From positions 36,429,579 through 36,493,578 of the forward strand of contig OU342638.1 in NCBI GenBank assembly GCA_910589415.1: a stretch of 64,000 nucleotides of DNA. Reading direction: 5' to 3'. Made by a program: the position numbers and the translations under genes. The DNA comes from Malachius bipustulatus. Taxonomy: Eukaryota > Arthropoda > Insecta > Coleoptera > Melyridae. This document shows positions 1 through 12,630 of the stretch, piece after piece (positions within the stretch are counted from its first letter, which is position 1; each line of letters starts with the position of its first letter). The notes beneath the pieces are model-generated. The model ran no database searches. It was not told the origin of the DNA and was given only the letters and a program-made list of their open reading frames with translations.

Positions 1-780
1 TCTCTTTCCCTAACATCTCTTCATCGCTCTCATAAGAAAATATCGATACTGAATGTAAAAGAGTCTAAAAAAACGTCAAACGACAATTATTTGGCGCTGC
101 AATAAGAGAAAAAACGGATTACTGTGGATATAAGTTAAAAATATCAAATTTCCAAGACCCAGGTACCGTGTCCTGAGGGACTCCAAAATAAAAATTGATC
201 GACTGACGCGCAAATTTTGCCACACTGTACCATAATAATTTTTTCTACAATAAACGAGCAATAAATTGTTCAATTTCTCTTTCTCTCACATCTCTTCGTC
301 GCTCTCATAAGAAAATATCGATGTTGAATGTAAAAGAGTCTAAAAAAACGTCAAACGACAATTATTTGGCGCTGCAATATGAGAAAAAACGGATTACGGT
401 AGATATAAGTTAAAAATATAAAATTTCCAAGACCCAGGTACCGTGTCCTGAGGGACTCCAAAATAAAAATTGATCGACTGACGCGCAAATTTTGCCACAC
501 TGTACCATAATTAATTTTTTCTACAATAAACGAGCAATAAATTGTTCAATTTCTCTTTCTCGCACATCCCTTCGTCGCTCTCATAAGAAAATATCGATAC
601 TGAATGTAAAAGAGTCTAAAAAACGTCAAACGACAATTATTTGGCGCTGCAATAAGAGAAAAAACGGATTACTGTGGATATAAGTTAAAAATATAAAATT
701 TCCAAGATCCAGGTACCGTGTCCTGAGGGACTCCAAAATAAAAATTGATTGATTGACACAAAAATTTCGTCAAACTGAAT
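1..780. repeat. Tandem array A, ~275-bp unit, about 3 copies
   Basis: Near-identical units repeat with the same landmark (CCTGAGGGACTCC) at about 172, 447 and 722, a 275-bp spacing. The left edge is cut by the window start. Each unit carries, on the minus strand, the shared core that reads GVPQDTVPGSWKF in the reverse-transcriptase frame. Short ORFs here follow the repeat and have no other support. Confidence 0.9.
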
Positions 781-2650
781 CTTAGCTCGTTATTTCAATA
801 TAAGAGATCATTAAATTGTATCATTTCTATTTCATCTTTCTCTCCCATCTCTTTTTTGCTCTGTTAAGACGCATTCTATGTTTTTTAAGACTCAGTACCG
901 ACCCCTGAGGGACTCCAAAATGAAAATTGATCGATTGACGCGAAAATTTCGTCAAACTGAGTAGTAGCTCGTTATTTCAGTTAAGAGATCATTAAATTGA
1001 TTTATTTTTATATCTTCTTTCTGTCCCATCTCTTTTTTTCTCTGTTAAGGCGCAATCTACCGATATAGCGTAAATTATTCAAAAATAAACTGTTAAACGT
1101 CAATTATTTGAAACCAGAAAGTGAGAAGAAACATATTGCTCGTTAATATGAATAAAATCGTAATTTTTTAAGACTCAGTACCGACCCCTGAGGGACTCCA
1201 AAATGAAAATTGGTCGATTGACGCGAAAATTTCGTCAAACTGAGTAGTAGCTCGTTATTTCAATATAAAAGATCATTACATTGATCTATTGCTGTTTCTT
1301 CTTTCTCTCCCATCTATTTTTTGCTCTGTTAAGACGCAATCTATGCAAACAGTGTAAATTATTTAAAAATAAACTGTTAAACGTCAATTATTTGAAACCA
1401 CATAGTAAGAAGAAATATATTACGCATTAATATGAATTAAATCGTAATTTTTTAAGACTCAGTACCGACCCCTGAGGGACTCCAAAATGAAAATTGATCG
1501 ACTGACGCGAAAATTTCGTCAAACTGAGTAGTAGCTCGTTATTTCAATATAAGAGATCATTAAATTGATTTATTTTTATTTCTTCTTTCTCTCTCATTTC
1601 TTTTTTGCTCTGTAAAGACGCAATCTATCGATATAGCGTAAATTATTCAAAAATAAACTGTTAAACGTCAATTATTTGAAACCAGAAAGTGAGAAGAAAC
1701 ATATTACTCGTTAATATGAATAAAATCGTAATTTTTTAAGACTCAGTACCGACCCCCGAGGGACTCCAAAATGAAAATTGATCGATTGACGCGAAAATTT
1801 CGTCAAACTGAGTAGTAGCTCATTATTTCAATATAAGAGATCATTAAATTGATCTATTTTTATTTCTTCTTTCTCTCTCATTTCTTTTTTGCTCTGTAAA
1901 GACGCAATCTATCGATATAGCGTAAATTATTTAAAAATTAACTGTTAAACGTCAATTATTTTAAACCACATAGTAAGAAGAAACATATTACGCGTTAATA
2001 TGAATAAAATCGTAATTTTTTACGACTCAGTACCGACCCCTGAGGGACTCCAAAATGAAAATTGATCGATTGACGCGAAAATTTCGTCAAACTGAGTCGT
2101 AACTCGTTATTTCAATATAAGAGATCATTAAATTGATTTATTTTTATTTCTTCTTTCTCTCTCATTTCTTTTTTGCTCTGTAAAGACGCAATCTATCGAT
2201 ATAGCGTAAATTATTTAAAAATAAACTGTTAGAACGTCAATTATTTGAAACCACAAGGTAAGAAGAAACATATTACGCGTTAATATGAATAAAATCGTAA
2301 TTTTTCAAGACTCAGTACCGACCCTTGAGGGACTCCAAAATGAAAATTGATCGATTGACGCGAAAATTTCGTCAAACTGAGTAGTAGCTCGTTATTTCAG
2401 TTAAGAGATCATTAAATTGATTTATTTTTATATCTTCTTTCTGTCCCATCTCTTTTTTTCTCTGTTAAGACGCAATCTACCGATATAGCGTAAATTATTC
2501 AAAAATAAACTGTTAAACGTCAATTATTTGAAACCAGAAAGTGAGAAGAAACATATTACTCGTTAATATGAATAAAATCGTAATTTTTTAAGACTCAGTA
2601 TCGACCCCTGAGGGACTCCAAAATGAAAATTGATCAATTGGGGCCAAAAT
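781..2650. repeat. Tandem array B, ~284-bp unit, 7 copies
   Basis: Landmark CCTGAGGGACTCC recurs at about 904, 1187, 1471, 1755, 2039, 2324 and 2607 (283-285 bp apart). The unit resembles array A only around the landmark and a few flanking stretches. On the minus strand the core reads GVPQGSVLSLKKL, with an exact GVPQGSVL match to the conserved block of LINE-type reverse transcriptases. Confidence 0.9.
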
Positions 2651-4390
2651 TTCGTTACGCTGTTCACGAGTATTTTATCATTCCATTATAGAAAAAATTT
2701 CTAGTCGTTCTCGCATGTTTTCATTACATTTATTAACACACGAATTAAAATTTTTAGGGTATGGTATGAATTCCTGAAGGACGCAAAAACGTACCACGAC
2801 CGATCGATACGAAAATCGCGCGAAATTGTTGCACAACACGCCATATCATCACCAGAGATAATTAAATTGTCTCAGGTACTCGTCCAAGTATTAAATTTTT
2901 CTATCAAGTTACATAAATTATAGGAAGATGGCCACCTGACACGACGTAACAGAATAAAATATTATAATTTAAGAAATACCTCGAGACTGATTTCATAATC
3001 TAATACGCCGGTGTCAATCTGTTCCGTGAAATAATCGAGAGGTTAAAATAATTTAACAAAAATAATCGAAAAATGTTATGAAATCGGCTGTCAAAATTGA
3101 CGGATCAAAATTGATGGAAACACGCGAAATAAACCGAGCATCTTGAATTCTTGAATAATCAAGAGGAGGTATTCTTGATCCGGCCGAGCATTGATTGGAA
3201 CGCGGCAGAATACATAATGTGGGAAACTCGAACCACAGAGTAAAGAGTTAACAACCAGCCCGGTCAGAAAAATCCACATCCACCGTTACTCTGTTCTCTG
3301 TAATAATCTCCATCCTCTCGCAAAACGAGGCAATGCTGGTCGGAAAAATCATTTTACTGTTCGTTTATGCCAATTAAACTTCAAATTATCCGCTTACACT
3401 TAACTTTACATTTTACAATCATTTTTTGTATGTAAATCTGAGTTATTAGTATATGTTAATGCTAAATTTTACGACCATGAAAATTGGTTATTCACCTAGA
3501 TTTAAACGGAACAATTTACATAATTTAAATTACCTTTTTTACAGTAAAAGTTGAAAAAATACAATAAATAAGACATTGTCAAGGGTCTGGTATTTACTCC
3601 TGAGGGACGCCAAAATGGAATACCATCGATTTGAACCAAAATTGCGCCCATCTCCTACAAAATATGTCTTCTAATAACCAGAGATCTATTCTATCCCTAA
3701 TCATGAAAAATATACTATTTTTTTTTTAGAAAGGTGCTTTCTGAGACTACAAAAAAGTAAAATCGTGCCTTACTGCTGATACAAATACCACATAAGAAGT
3801 TAAAGGTTACTACTGCTAAAAAAGGGAAATTTTCAACCCCCCCAGTATCGAGTCCTGAGGGACGCAAAATCGAAACCTCACCGATCTGCACCAAAACAAC
3901 GCAGAATTTTAGCACAATACGTCATATCCATATAGCAGAATTGTATTGCATTGAGATTACTTTCTATTTACAACAATGGGCAAGATTTAGTTGAAAAATC
4001 AGATGATTCTACGCCAAAAAGTGATTCTAATAATAATTACGTGTTAGAAACTAGGAACTGAGCAAGATTTTACAAGCAATTGACGAAATTAATAAAAAAA
4101 TTTAGGTATGAATATCGATACCCGAGGGACGCCAAAGTGAAATTTCGACAATTTGAACCGGACTTGCTTGAAATTATTGCCCAATACGCTACCTCTTCGT
4201 TTGAGATTATAAATTTATCGTGAGTACCAAAAAACGTACCAAAAAAGTACCAAAACCACCAAAAACCGTACCAAAAAAAGTACCAAAACCACCAAAAACC
4301 GTACCAAAACCAGATAAGTACTTATACACTAAAAATCAAGCCTGGTGGATTAAAATAATAAAAAGAAGACAATTAATTATGACGATATAA
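2651..4390. repeat. Non-tandem DNA with four scattered RT-core copies
   Basis: No gene seen. Single diverged copies of the core lie on the minus strand near 2774, 3601, 3852 and 4127. In the GVPQ frame they read VLQEFIPYPKNF, GVPQE*IPDP, VPQDSILGGLKI and GVPRVSIFIPKF. A simple ACCAAAA(G/C)TACC-type microrepeat fills about 4224-4313. Confidence 0.6.
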
Positions 4391-4460
4391 ATGACAGTAT
4401 CTGTCATGGTCAGATGTCAATCTTTTTCCTTCAACTACCCCTCGAAAGTAAAATTCCTCG

Positions 4461-4986
4461 ATGGACAGCGCTCCGCCGACTTTCAACTTCTTCTGCTGCG
4501 TCAACGTGAAGAGAGGTACCTTCATCTTCTCCATGTTCTTCTTCGGTTACTCGGTGTCCGATTGGGTGGCCCTGCTCACCGATAAAAAAAATTCCAGCGG
4601 TTACGCCACCCTCTGGAGCGTCGAAAATACCTGCCTGCTCGTCAGCTCGATTTTCCTCTTCGTCGGATCCGTCAAAGAAAGCCTCCCCTGTCTCAGCTTG
4701 TTCCTGCTCTTCGGTGGGTGAGTCACTCTCAAAATCTAACCCATCTATTGTCTTCCTAAATAACTACTCTCCTTCCAGGTCCGAGTTGTTCCTCGTCGGT
4801 ATAGAATGGTTCCTACTGACCGGGGTCGACAAGGGACTCCCGTTTGAAATCGTTTACGAGTGGTTCGTCCAGATATGTTTGATCTATTTGTTGATCGTCG
4901 TCTCTTTTTACATGAGCGCCATCACCAACTCCAAGAATCTCTCCATCGCGCTGAATCAAGTCCTGACTGAAGAACTTGATACGTAG
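4461..4986 (+). CDS. Small four-helix membrane protein, paralogue 1 (2 exons)
   Basis: Predicted 154-aa protein, exons 4461-4717 and 4779-4986. The 61-nt intron has a GTGAGT donor and a TTCCAG acceptor, phase 2, joining FGG to SELF. Start chosen at MDSAPPTF because similarity to the paralogue at 15852 begins just after it (NFFCC.. VK+G). Four hydrophobic stretches lie near residues 20-40, 50-70, 72-100 and 118-138. The CC followed by a basic residue and G at the head of helix 1 recalls LAPTM/DUF4728-type four-helix proteins of arthropods, but that link is my guess from the pattern. Conservation with 15852-16423 in frame, together with the identical intron position and phase, argues for a real gene. 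It ends NQVLTEELDT then stop; a further exon cannot be excluded because GTAGGT at the stop resembles a donor. Function unknown. Confidence 0.72.
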
Positions 4987-5399
4987 GTATAGTAATAATG
5001 CATAAAAAATTTATCCTTTCTCTCTGTATCAGTTTTCAGCTTGATTCGCAGTCCCACTCGAAAAACCGATGACCGCAACCAGATTACGACTACGAGTGAA
5101 ACGGGGAATTTTTTGCGGCCGCGGTATCGATTCCTGCGGGACGCCAAAGTGGTTTGGGATTAATCGGAATCAAACCAACGGGAAATTGTTATAAGACATG
5201 TCATATCTTTAAACGAGATTATTAAATTGTTCTTCAAGCTATCAATCTATTTTTATTACTACTAATTACTATTATTTTAACGAGTAAGGCAAATATAGCA
5301 CCATTGTGACACCCAGGCACCCATAAAAGATGTCAAGAGGCGATGGAAAACTACAAAACCTTGTTAGTAGAGTTAAAATACAAATACATGAAATTTTAA
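4987..5399. other. Intergenic, one RT-core copy
   Basis: No gene seen. A single minus-strand core copy near 5133 reads GVPQESIPRPQKIP, keeping the proline expected ten residues into the RT block. It lies about 150 bp beyond the stop codon of the membrane-protein gene. Confidence 0.5.
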
Positions 5400-7080
5400 G
5401 AGCTCTCGTATCGATTCCTGAGGGACCCCAAAGTGAAATTTTTTCTATCAAGACGAAACTAGTGGTGTGTTATAGAAAAACAAGTCATAGCTCCGCTGGA
5501 GATTATTAAATCAGCATGGAACAATCAGAAGTGTCATAAATTGAGTTAAAGCGCCCTAGAGTTTATTTTTTCGTTAATTTCTTCAAGTAATATTCGATTA
5601 AATTGAGTGAATGGAAGTCACTCGACCCACCACTGAAAACAAACCAGATGAGTAGAGTTAAACAAACAACTGACGTTAAAGCGCTTACAAATACGTGAAA
5701 TTTTAAGGGCTCTCGTATCGACTCCTGAGGGACGCCAAAGAATTGGCTCTATCAAGACGAAACTAGTGAGGTGTTATAGAAAAACAAGTCGTAGCTCCGC
5801 TGGAAATTATTAAATCAGCATGGAACAATCAGAAGTGTCATAAATTGAGTTAAAGCGCCCTAGAGTTTATTTTTTCGTTAATTTCTTCAAGTAATTTTCG
5901 ATTAAATTGAGTGAATGGAAATCTCGACCCACCACTGAAAACAAACCAGATGAGTAGAGTTAAACAAACAACTGACGTTAAAGCGCTTACAAATACGTGA
6001 AATTTTAAGGGCTCCCGTATCGATTCCTGAGGGACGCCAAAGTTAAATTTACTCTATCGAGACGAAACTAGTGGGGTGTTATAGAAAAACAAGTCATGGC
6101 GCCGCTGGAGATTATTAAATCAGCATGGAACAATCAGAAGTGTCATAAATTGAGTTAAAGCGCCCTAGAGTTTATTTTTTCGTTAATTTCTTCAAATAAT
6201 ATTCGATTAAATTGAGTGAATGGAAATCTCGACCCACCACTGAAAACAAACCAGATGAGTAGAGTCAAACAAACAACTGACGTTAAAGCGCTTACAAATA
6301 CGTGAAATTTTAAGGGCTCCCGTATCGATTCCTGAGGGACGCCAAAGTTAAATTTACTCAATCGAGACGAAACTAGTGGGGTGTTATAGAAAAACAAGTC
6401 ATCGCGCCGCTGGAGATTATTAAATCAGAATGGAACAGTCAGAAGTGTCATAAATTGAGTTAAAGCGTCCTAGAGTTTATTTTTTCGTTAATTTCTTCAA
6501 GTAATATTCGATTAAATTGAGTGAATGGAAATCACTCGACCCACCACTGAAAACAAACCAGATGAGTAGAGTTAAACAAACAACTGACGTTAAAGCGCTT
6601 ACAAATACGTGAAATTTTAAGGGCTCCCGTATCGATTCCTGAGGGACGCCAAAGTTAAATTTACTCTATCGAGACGAAACTAGTTGGGTGTTATAGAAAA
6701 ACAAGTCATGGCGCCGCTGGAGATTATTAAATCAACACGGAACAATCAGAAGTGTCATAAATTGAGTTAAAGCGCCCTAGAGTTTATTTTTTCGTTAATT
6801 TCTTCAAGTAATATTCGATTAAATTGAGTGAATGGAAATCTCGACCCACCACTGAAAACAAACCAGATGAGTAGAGTTAAACAAACAACTGACGTTAAAG
6901 CGCTTACAAATACGTGAAATTTTAAGGGCTCCCGTATCGATTCCTGAGGGACGCCAAAGTTAAATTTACTCTATCGAGACGAAACTAGTGGGATGTTATA
7001 GAAAAACAAGTCATGGCTCCGCTGGAGATTATTAAATCAGAATGGAACAGTCAGAAGTATCATAAATTAAGTTATAGCGT
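5400..7080. repeat. Tandem array C, ~302-307-bp unit, 6 copies
   Basis: CCTGAGGGA landmarks at about 5417, 5724, 6026, 6331, 6638 and 6943. This family keeps the longest relic of the shared core: on the minus strand at 6155-6397 the frame reads GVPQESIREPLKFHVFVSAL. This aligns residue by residue with the block typical of LINE RTs (GVPQGS-I-L-G-P-L-L-F followed by a hydrophobic stretch and N-D-L). Confidence 0.9.
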
Positions 7081-8110
7081 CCAATTAAAAAAATTTCTTC
7101 AAGTAACTTTCGATTAAATTGAGTGAATGAAAATCAGCGGTGACCTAACACAATCAGCCTTGACTTTAATTCCGTTGAAACAAGATGTGCCACTTTGATT
7201 TATTTCATTCAACGATAATTTCCCAGAGCGCAATTAGATTAATTTATTTGTTACTCCACGTCGGCGTTTTCTAGTCGCAAATGTGCCGGGAAATCAGGTT
7301 TTCTTTTTGATTTATTAGTAACGAGAGAATGTCACGTCTGACTAATCGTTAATTACCTATGTATTTTTTTCCAGCAAATACATCATTGTTGTTCAAATAA
7401 ACAATAATCAGAGATTGCTCAATCTGTTCGATAATAGCAGGCTTTTATGCCTAATTCGAGACCATAATAATAATCCAACTAATTTCCGATAAAGCACGCA
7501 AGGAACTACGCTAAACTACACAATTATTAACGTTAACGAAACCGCAAAACTAATTCAGGCTTAAAACGATTGGAACGAAGAACGCTGTTGCTGGTAGATG
7601 ACAGACAACAGAAAACAAGCAGTTTTATTTACATTTACAGCAGCAGCAGCGTAATGACAACAATGCTTACCTCAAATGGGTAATTTTTACCGGATGGTTG
7701 GTAGCCGTGTAATCAGAATAAGCATGAGGACGTTATTCACGTTCTGTGGTTTTCACGAACGACTACTGTCACAGAGGAAAGAGGAAAGTGTTCTTATTCT
7801 ATGGCGTGACAAACACTGTCCGTTTCAGTTGCGGTCGCAGATTTAGTTTATTTTCATTACCAAATGGAGTTTTATTAGTGTAATTAGGAATTTAAATTTA
7901 TAATGGCCTTGAGCATTCGTTGCGTGCTCTTACAATGAAAGAATGTTCGTGGGAGAGAGGGAGAAGCAGCAATTTCGCACTTGTTACGCTTCGATCCATC
8001 ACGAGTCGTTTTGGCGCCCATCAAGGGTCGATACTCGCCCCTATTTAATTCTTCCACCATAACATAAAAAATAATACTGGGAATCAATCCAAGACAAATT
8101 AATGATTTCT
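7081..8110. other. Single-copy AT-rich DNA, no gene recognised
   Basis: Follows array C and precedes array D. No ORF, splice-ready exon or tandem unit could be supported on either strand. It includes a (CAG)n-like stretch near 7640. It is the gap across which the orientation of the shared core flips. Confidence 0.5.
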
Positions 8111-8149
8111 AAGAGTAAGATACTGACGAGTCGTCAGAAAATCTGGCGA

Positions 8150-9780
8150 AAATTTGGTGAAGATTGACGCTATTTCACTTTGGCGTACCCCAAGACTCGA
8201 TACTCGCACCTTGAAATTTTTCATTTATTGCAATAGGGTTGATGTTGATGTTGGGGACATGAAAATCTCTAGTGATACGATAACGAGTCGTGAAACAACA
8301 TCCCGATTTTTTTGTGAAGATTTGCGTTATTTAACTTTGGCGTACCCCAAGACTCGATACTCTCACCTCGAAATTTTCCATTTATTACAATAGCAATAAC
8401 GTTGATGTTTGGGACATGAAAATAACCTCGAAAATAACTCAATATAAGTGTTTTTATTACATTCACACCACAAAAATATCTACTTTTTTCTTAGCAATTT
8501 TTTTCTGATATCAAGAATAGTTTCTGGATAAAGCAACCACCTCTAGTGATACGATAACGAGTCGTGAAACAACATCCCGATTTTTTTGTGAAGATGCGCG
8601 TTATCTAACTTTGACGTACCCCAAGACTCGATACTTTCACCTCGAAATTTTCCATTTATTACAGTAGCAATAACGTTGATGTTAGGGACATGGAAATAAC
8701 CTCGAAAATAACTCAATATAAGTGTTTTTATTACATTCACACCACAAAAATATCTACTTTTTTCTTAGCAATTTTTTTCTGATACTAAGAATCGTTTCTG
8801 GATAAAGCAACCACCTCTAGTGATACGATAACGAGTCGTGAAACAACATCCCGATTTTTTTGTGAAGATGCGCGTTATCTAACTTTGACGTACCCCAAGA
8901 CTCGATACTTTCACCTCGAAATTTTCCATTTATTACAGTAGCAATAACGTTGATGTTAGGGACATGGAAATAACCTCGAAAATAACTCAATATAAGTGTT
9001 TTTATTACATTCACACCACAAAAATATCTACTTTTTTCTTAGCAATTTTTTTCTGATACTAAGAATCGTTTCTGGATAAAGCAACCACCTCTAGTGATAC
9101 GATAACGAGTCGTGAAACAACATCCCGATTTTTTTGTGAAGATTTGCGTTATCTAACTTTGGCGTACCCCAAGACTCGATACTTTCACCTCGAAATTTTC
9201 CATTTATTACAGTAGCAATAACGTTGATGTTAGGGACATGGAAATAACCTCGAAAATAACTCAATATAAGTGTTTTTATTACATTCACACCACAAAAATA
9301 TCTACTTTTTTCTTAGCAATTTTTTTCTGATTCAAAGAATCGTTCCTGGATAAAGCAACCACCTCTAGTGATACAATAACGAGTCGTGAAGCAACATCCC
9401 GATTTTTTTGTGAAGATTCGCGTTATTTAACTTTGGCGTACCCCAAGACTCGATACTCTCACCTCGAAATTTTTAATTCATTACAATAGCAATAGGTTGA
9501 TGTTAGGAACATGAAAATAACTCTATAGTGGTTTATTTATTACATTCAAGCCACAAAAATGTCAACTTTTTTCATTGCAATTTTTTTCTGATATTAAGGA
9601 TCTTTCTTGGATAAAGCAACTACCTCTAACGATACGATAACGAGTCGTGAGACAATATCCCGAAATTTTTGTGAAGATTGGCGTTATTTAACTTTGGCGT
9701 ACCGCACGACTCGATACTCACACCTCGAAATTTTTCATTTATTACAGCAGCAATAACGTTTGGGTTAGTGTTTGAAGTGA
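8150..9780. repeat. Tandem array D, 274-bp unit, ~6 copies
   Basis: Units repeat at 274 bp; identical small ORF shadows start at 8269, 8543, 8817 and 9091. The core is on the plus strand here (about 8181, 8338, 8612, 8886, 9160, 9435, 9701). It reads GVPQDSILAP*NFSF in the first copy and GVPQDSILSPRNFPFI in the next, keeping P at position 10 and F at position 13 of the RT block. Confidence 0.9.
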
Positions 9781-10780
9781 GTCATCAGACAACCAATTAG
9801 TTATCATATTAGCGAAAGTTACCACTGCCAAAACGAACGATCCTTTTGCACATTAATGCAGTAGTAAATAACTGAAAACTGTCACTTACAACTCAGTTTA
9901 ATTTATCTTCTTTTTCTATTTTTTTGAAAAATCAGAAAAATTTTAAAATCTCCGTCAAAAAGGTGACGTGAAGTGAATTACTGTAAAGCTGGTTTGGTGT
10001 CGGTAGGTGAAATTTCATTTTGACGTCCCTCAAGACTCGATATCACTATGGTCAAAATTTCATCCATTAATGCTGCGAGTTTTTTGACACAATCTCCTCT
10101 TTTGTACTAAAAAAATACTTTCAGCAGCCAAAAAACTGTTTAATACTTCAATTATTAGAAACGGCAGTATTGTCAAATGGTTTATCACAAGTTTAGTATC
10201 GATTGGTGATATCTCACTTTGGTGTCCCTCAGGAGTCGATACTATCATCGAAAACCGTTATGTTATGTCTTCTATTATGGAGTAAAGAATTTTTTAACAT
10301 ACACATTGTCAGTAAATGTCCTGAAAAAATGACAGTTTACATGACAACTGTCACTATCAACAGCCCATTTATTCAATTGTTGACAATTCTATAGTTGTAT
10401 TGTTAGTGTGACACAATTCAAGAAGGAATTTGACAATTTAAACAATTTCAACACAATTTAAAAACTCTGGCAAGAAGATGACGTCAAACGCGTAATTCTA
10501 AAACTGGTTTGATGTCGATCAATGAAATTTCGCTACGGCGTCCCTCAGGGGTCGATACTACCATGTTTTTTTTGTATTCCAGTTTAGATTAATGCGAGGT
10601 GCTTTTAACAATAAGCGTTTCAATAATTATAAAGTCTGACTTCTTTTATATCAAAAATATAATTTCTGTAATAAATAAAGACAAAAAAAGGAGAAAAAAA
10701 AAGAAGAAAAATAAAGATGGAAAATAAAAACAGTTCAATAAGCTTCATTTGGAAAGGGAAGTATTGCGCAATATTCTAGC
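9781..10780. repeat. Diverged single copies of the RT core, plus strand
   Basis: Three unequal spacers each end in the core, near 10021 (DVPQDSISLWSKF), 10220 (GVPQESIL) and 10533. The 10533 copy reads FRYGVPQGSIL, an exact match to the commonest form of the RT motif. No gene recognised; 10680-10715 is an A-rich GAAAA tract. Confidence 0.6.
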
Positions 10781-12630
10781 TCAAGTTTGGAAGCGATTGG
10801 TGAAATTTCGCTTTGGCGTCCCTCAGGACTCCATACCATCATCGAAAAGTGCTACCTATTCCAGTGTAAAGTAACGAGTGTCTTCTATAAGTATTGAAAA
10901 CATGACAAAATCGATTTTTTGGCTTGTGTTGATACAATTTTCCCTTCTACTCTCAAAAAAATATTTCCATCAGTCAAAAAAACTGTTCAACAATCCTCGC
11001 TCAGAAGGAGACCAACTGCGCAATATCCAGCTCTGATTTGGTGACGATCGGTGATATTTTACTTTGGCGTCCCTCAGGACTCCATACCATCATCGAAAAA
11101 TGCTACCTATTCCAGTGTAAAGTAACGAGTGTCTTCTATAAGTATTGAAAACATGACAAAATCGATTTTTTGGCTTGTGTTGATACAATTTTCCCTTCTA
11201 CTCTCAAAAAAATATTTCCATCAGTCAAAAAAACTGTTCAACAATCCTCGCTCAGAAGGAGACCAACTGCGCAATATCCAGCTCTGATTTGGTGACGATC
11301 GATGATATTTTACTTTGGCGTCCCTCAGGACTCCATACCATCATCGAAAAGTGCTACCTATTCCAGTGTAAAGTAACGAGTGTCTTCTATAAGTATTGAA
11401 AACATGACAAAATCGATTTTTTGGCTTGTGTTGATACAATTTTACCTTCTACTCTCAAAAAAATATTTCCATCAGTCAAAAAAACTGTTCAACAATCCTC
11501 GCTCAGAAGGAGACCAACTGCGCAATATCCAGCTCTGATTTGGTGACGATCGATGATATTTTACTTTGGCGTCCCTCAGGACTCCATACCATCATCGAAA
11601 AGTGCTACCTATTCCAGTGTAAAGTAACGAGTGTCTTCTATAAGTATTGAAAACATGACAAAATCGATTTTTTGGCTTGTGTTGATACAATTTTCCCTTC
11701 TACTCTCAAAAAAATATTTCCATCAGTCAAAAAAACTGTTCAACAATCCTCGCTCAGAAGGAGACCAACTGCGCAATATCCAGCTCTGATTTGGTGACGA
11801 TCGGTGATATTTTACTTTGGCGTCCCTCAGGACTCCATACCATCATCGAAAAGTGCTACCTATTCCAGTGTAAAGTAACGAGTGTCTTCTATAAGTATTG
11901 AAAACATGACAAAATCGATTTTTTTGTTTGTGTTGATACAATTTTCCCTTCTACTCTCAAAAAAATATTTCCATCAGTCAAAAAAACTGTTCAACAATCC
12001 TCGCTCAGAAGGAGACCAACTGCGCAATATCCAGCTCTGATTTGGTGACGATCGGTGATATTTTACTTTGGCGTCCCTCAGGACTCCATACCATCATCGA
12101 AAAGTGCTACCTATTCCAGTGTAAAGTAACGAGTGTCTTCTATAAGTATTGAAAACACGACAAAATCGATTTTTTCACTTGTGTTGATACAATTTTACCT
12201 TCTACTCTCAAAAAAAAATTTTCCATCAGCCAAAAACACTGTTCAACAATCCTCATTCAGAAGGAAACCTATTGCGCAATATCCAGCTCCGATTTGGTGA
12301 CGATCAGTGATATTTTACTTTGGCGTCCCTCAGGACTCGATATCGACATCGAAAAATGCTACTTATTCCAATATAAAGTAACGAGCGTCTTCTATAAGTA
12401 TTGAAAACATGACAAAATCGATTTTTTTTGTTTGTGTTGATACAATTTTACCTTCTGCTCTCAAAAAAAATTTCCATTAGTAAAAAAAAAAACTATTCAA
12501 CAATCCTCACCTAGAAGGGGACATCTTGTGCAATATTGTAGCGCTGATTTGGTGACTATCGGTGATATTTCACTTTGGCGTCCTTCAGGACTCGATACTG
12601 ATAGGGTAAAATTTTGCATATAATTGAACC
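10781..12630. repeat. Tandem array E, 251-bp unit, 8 copies
   Basis: The GGCGTCCCTCAGG landmark lies at about 10815, 11066, 11317, 11568, 11819, 12070, 12322 and 12577. Six consecutive periods are 251 bp (last two 252 and 255), so the centre is strongly homogenised and the edges diverge. The core reads VIFYFGVPQDSIP on the plus strand; the rest of the unit is unlike arrays A-D. Confidence 0.92.
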
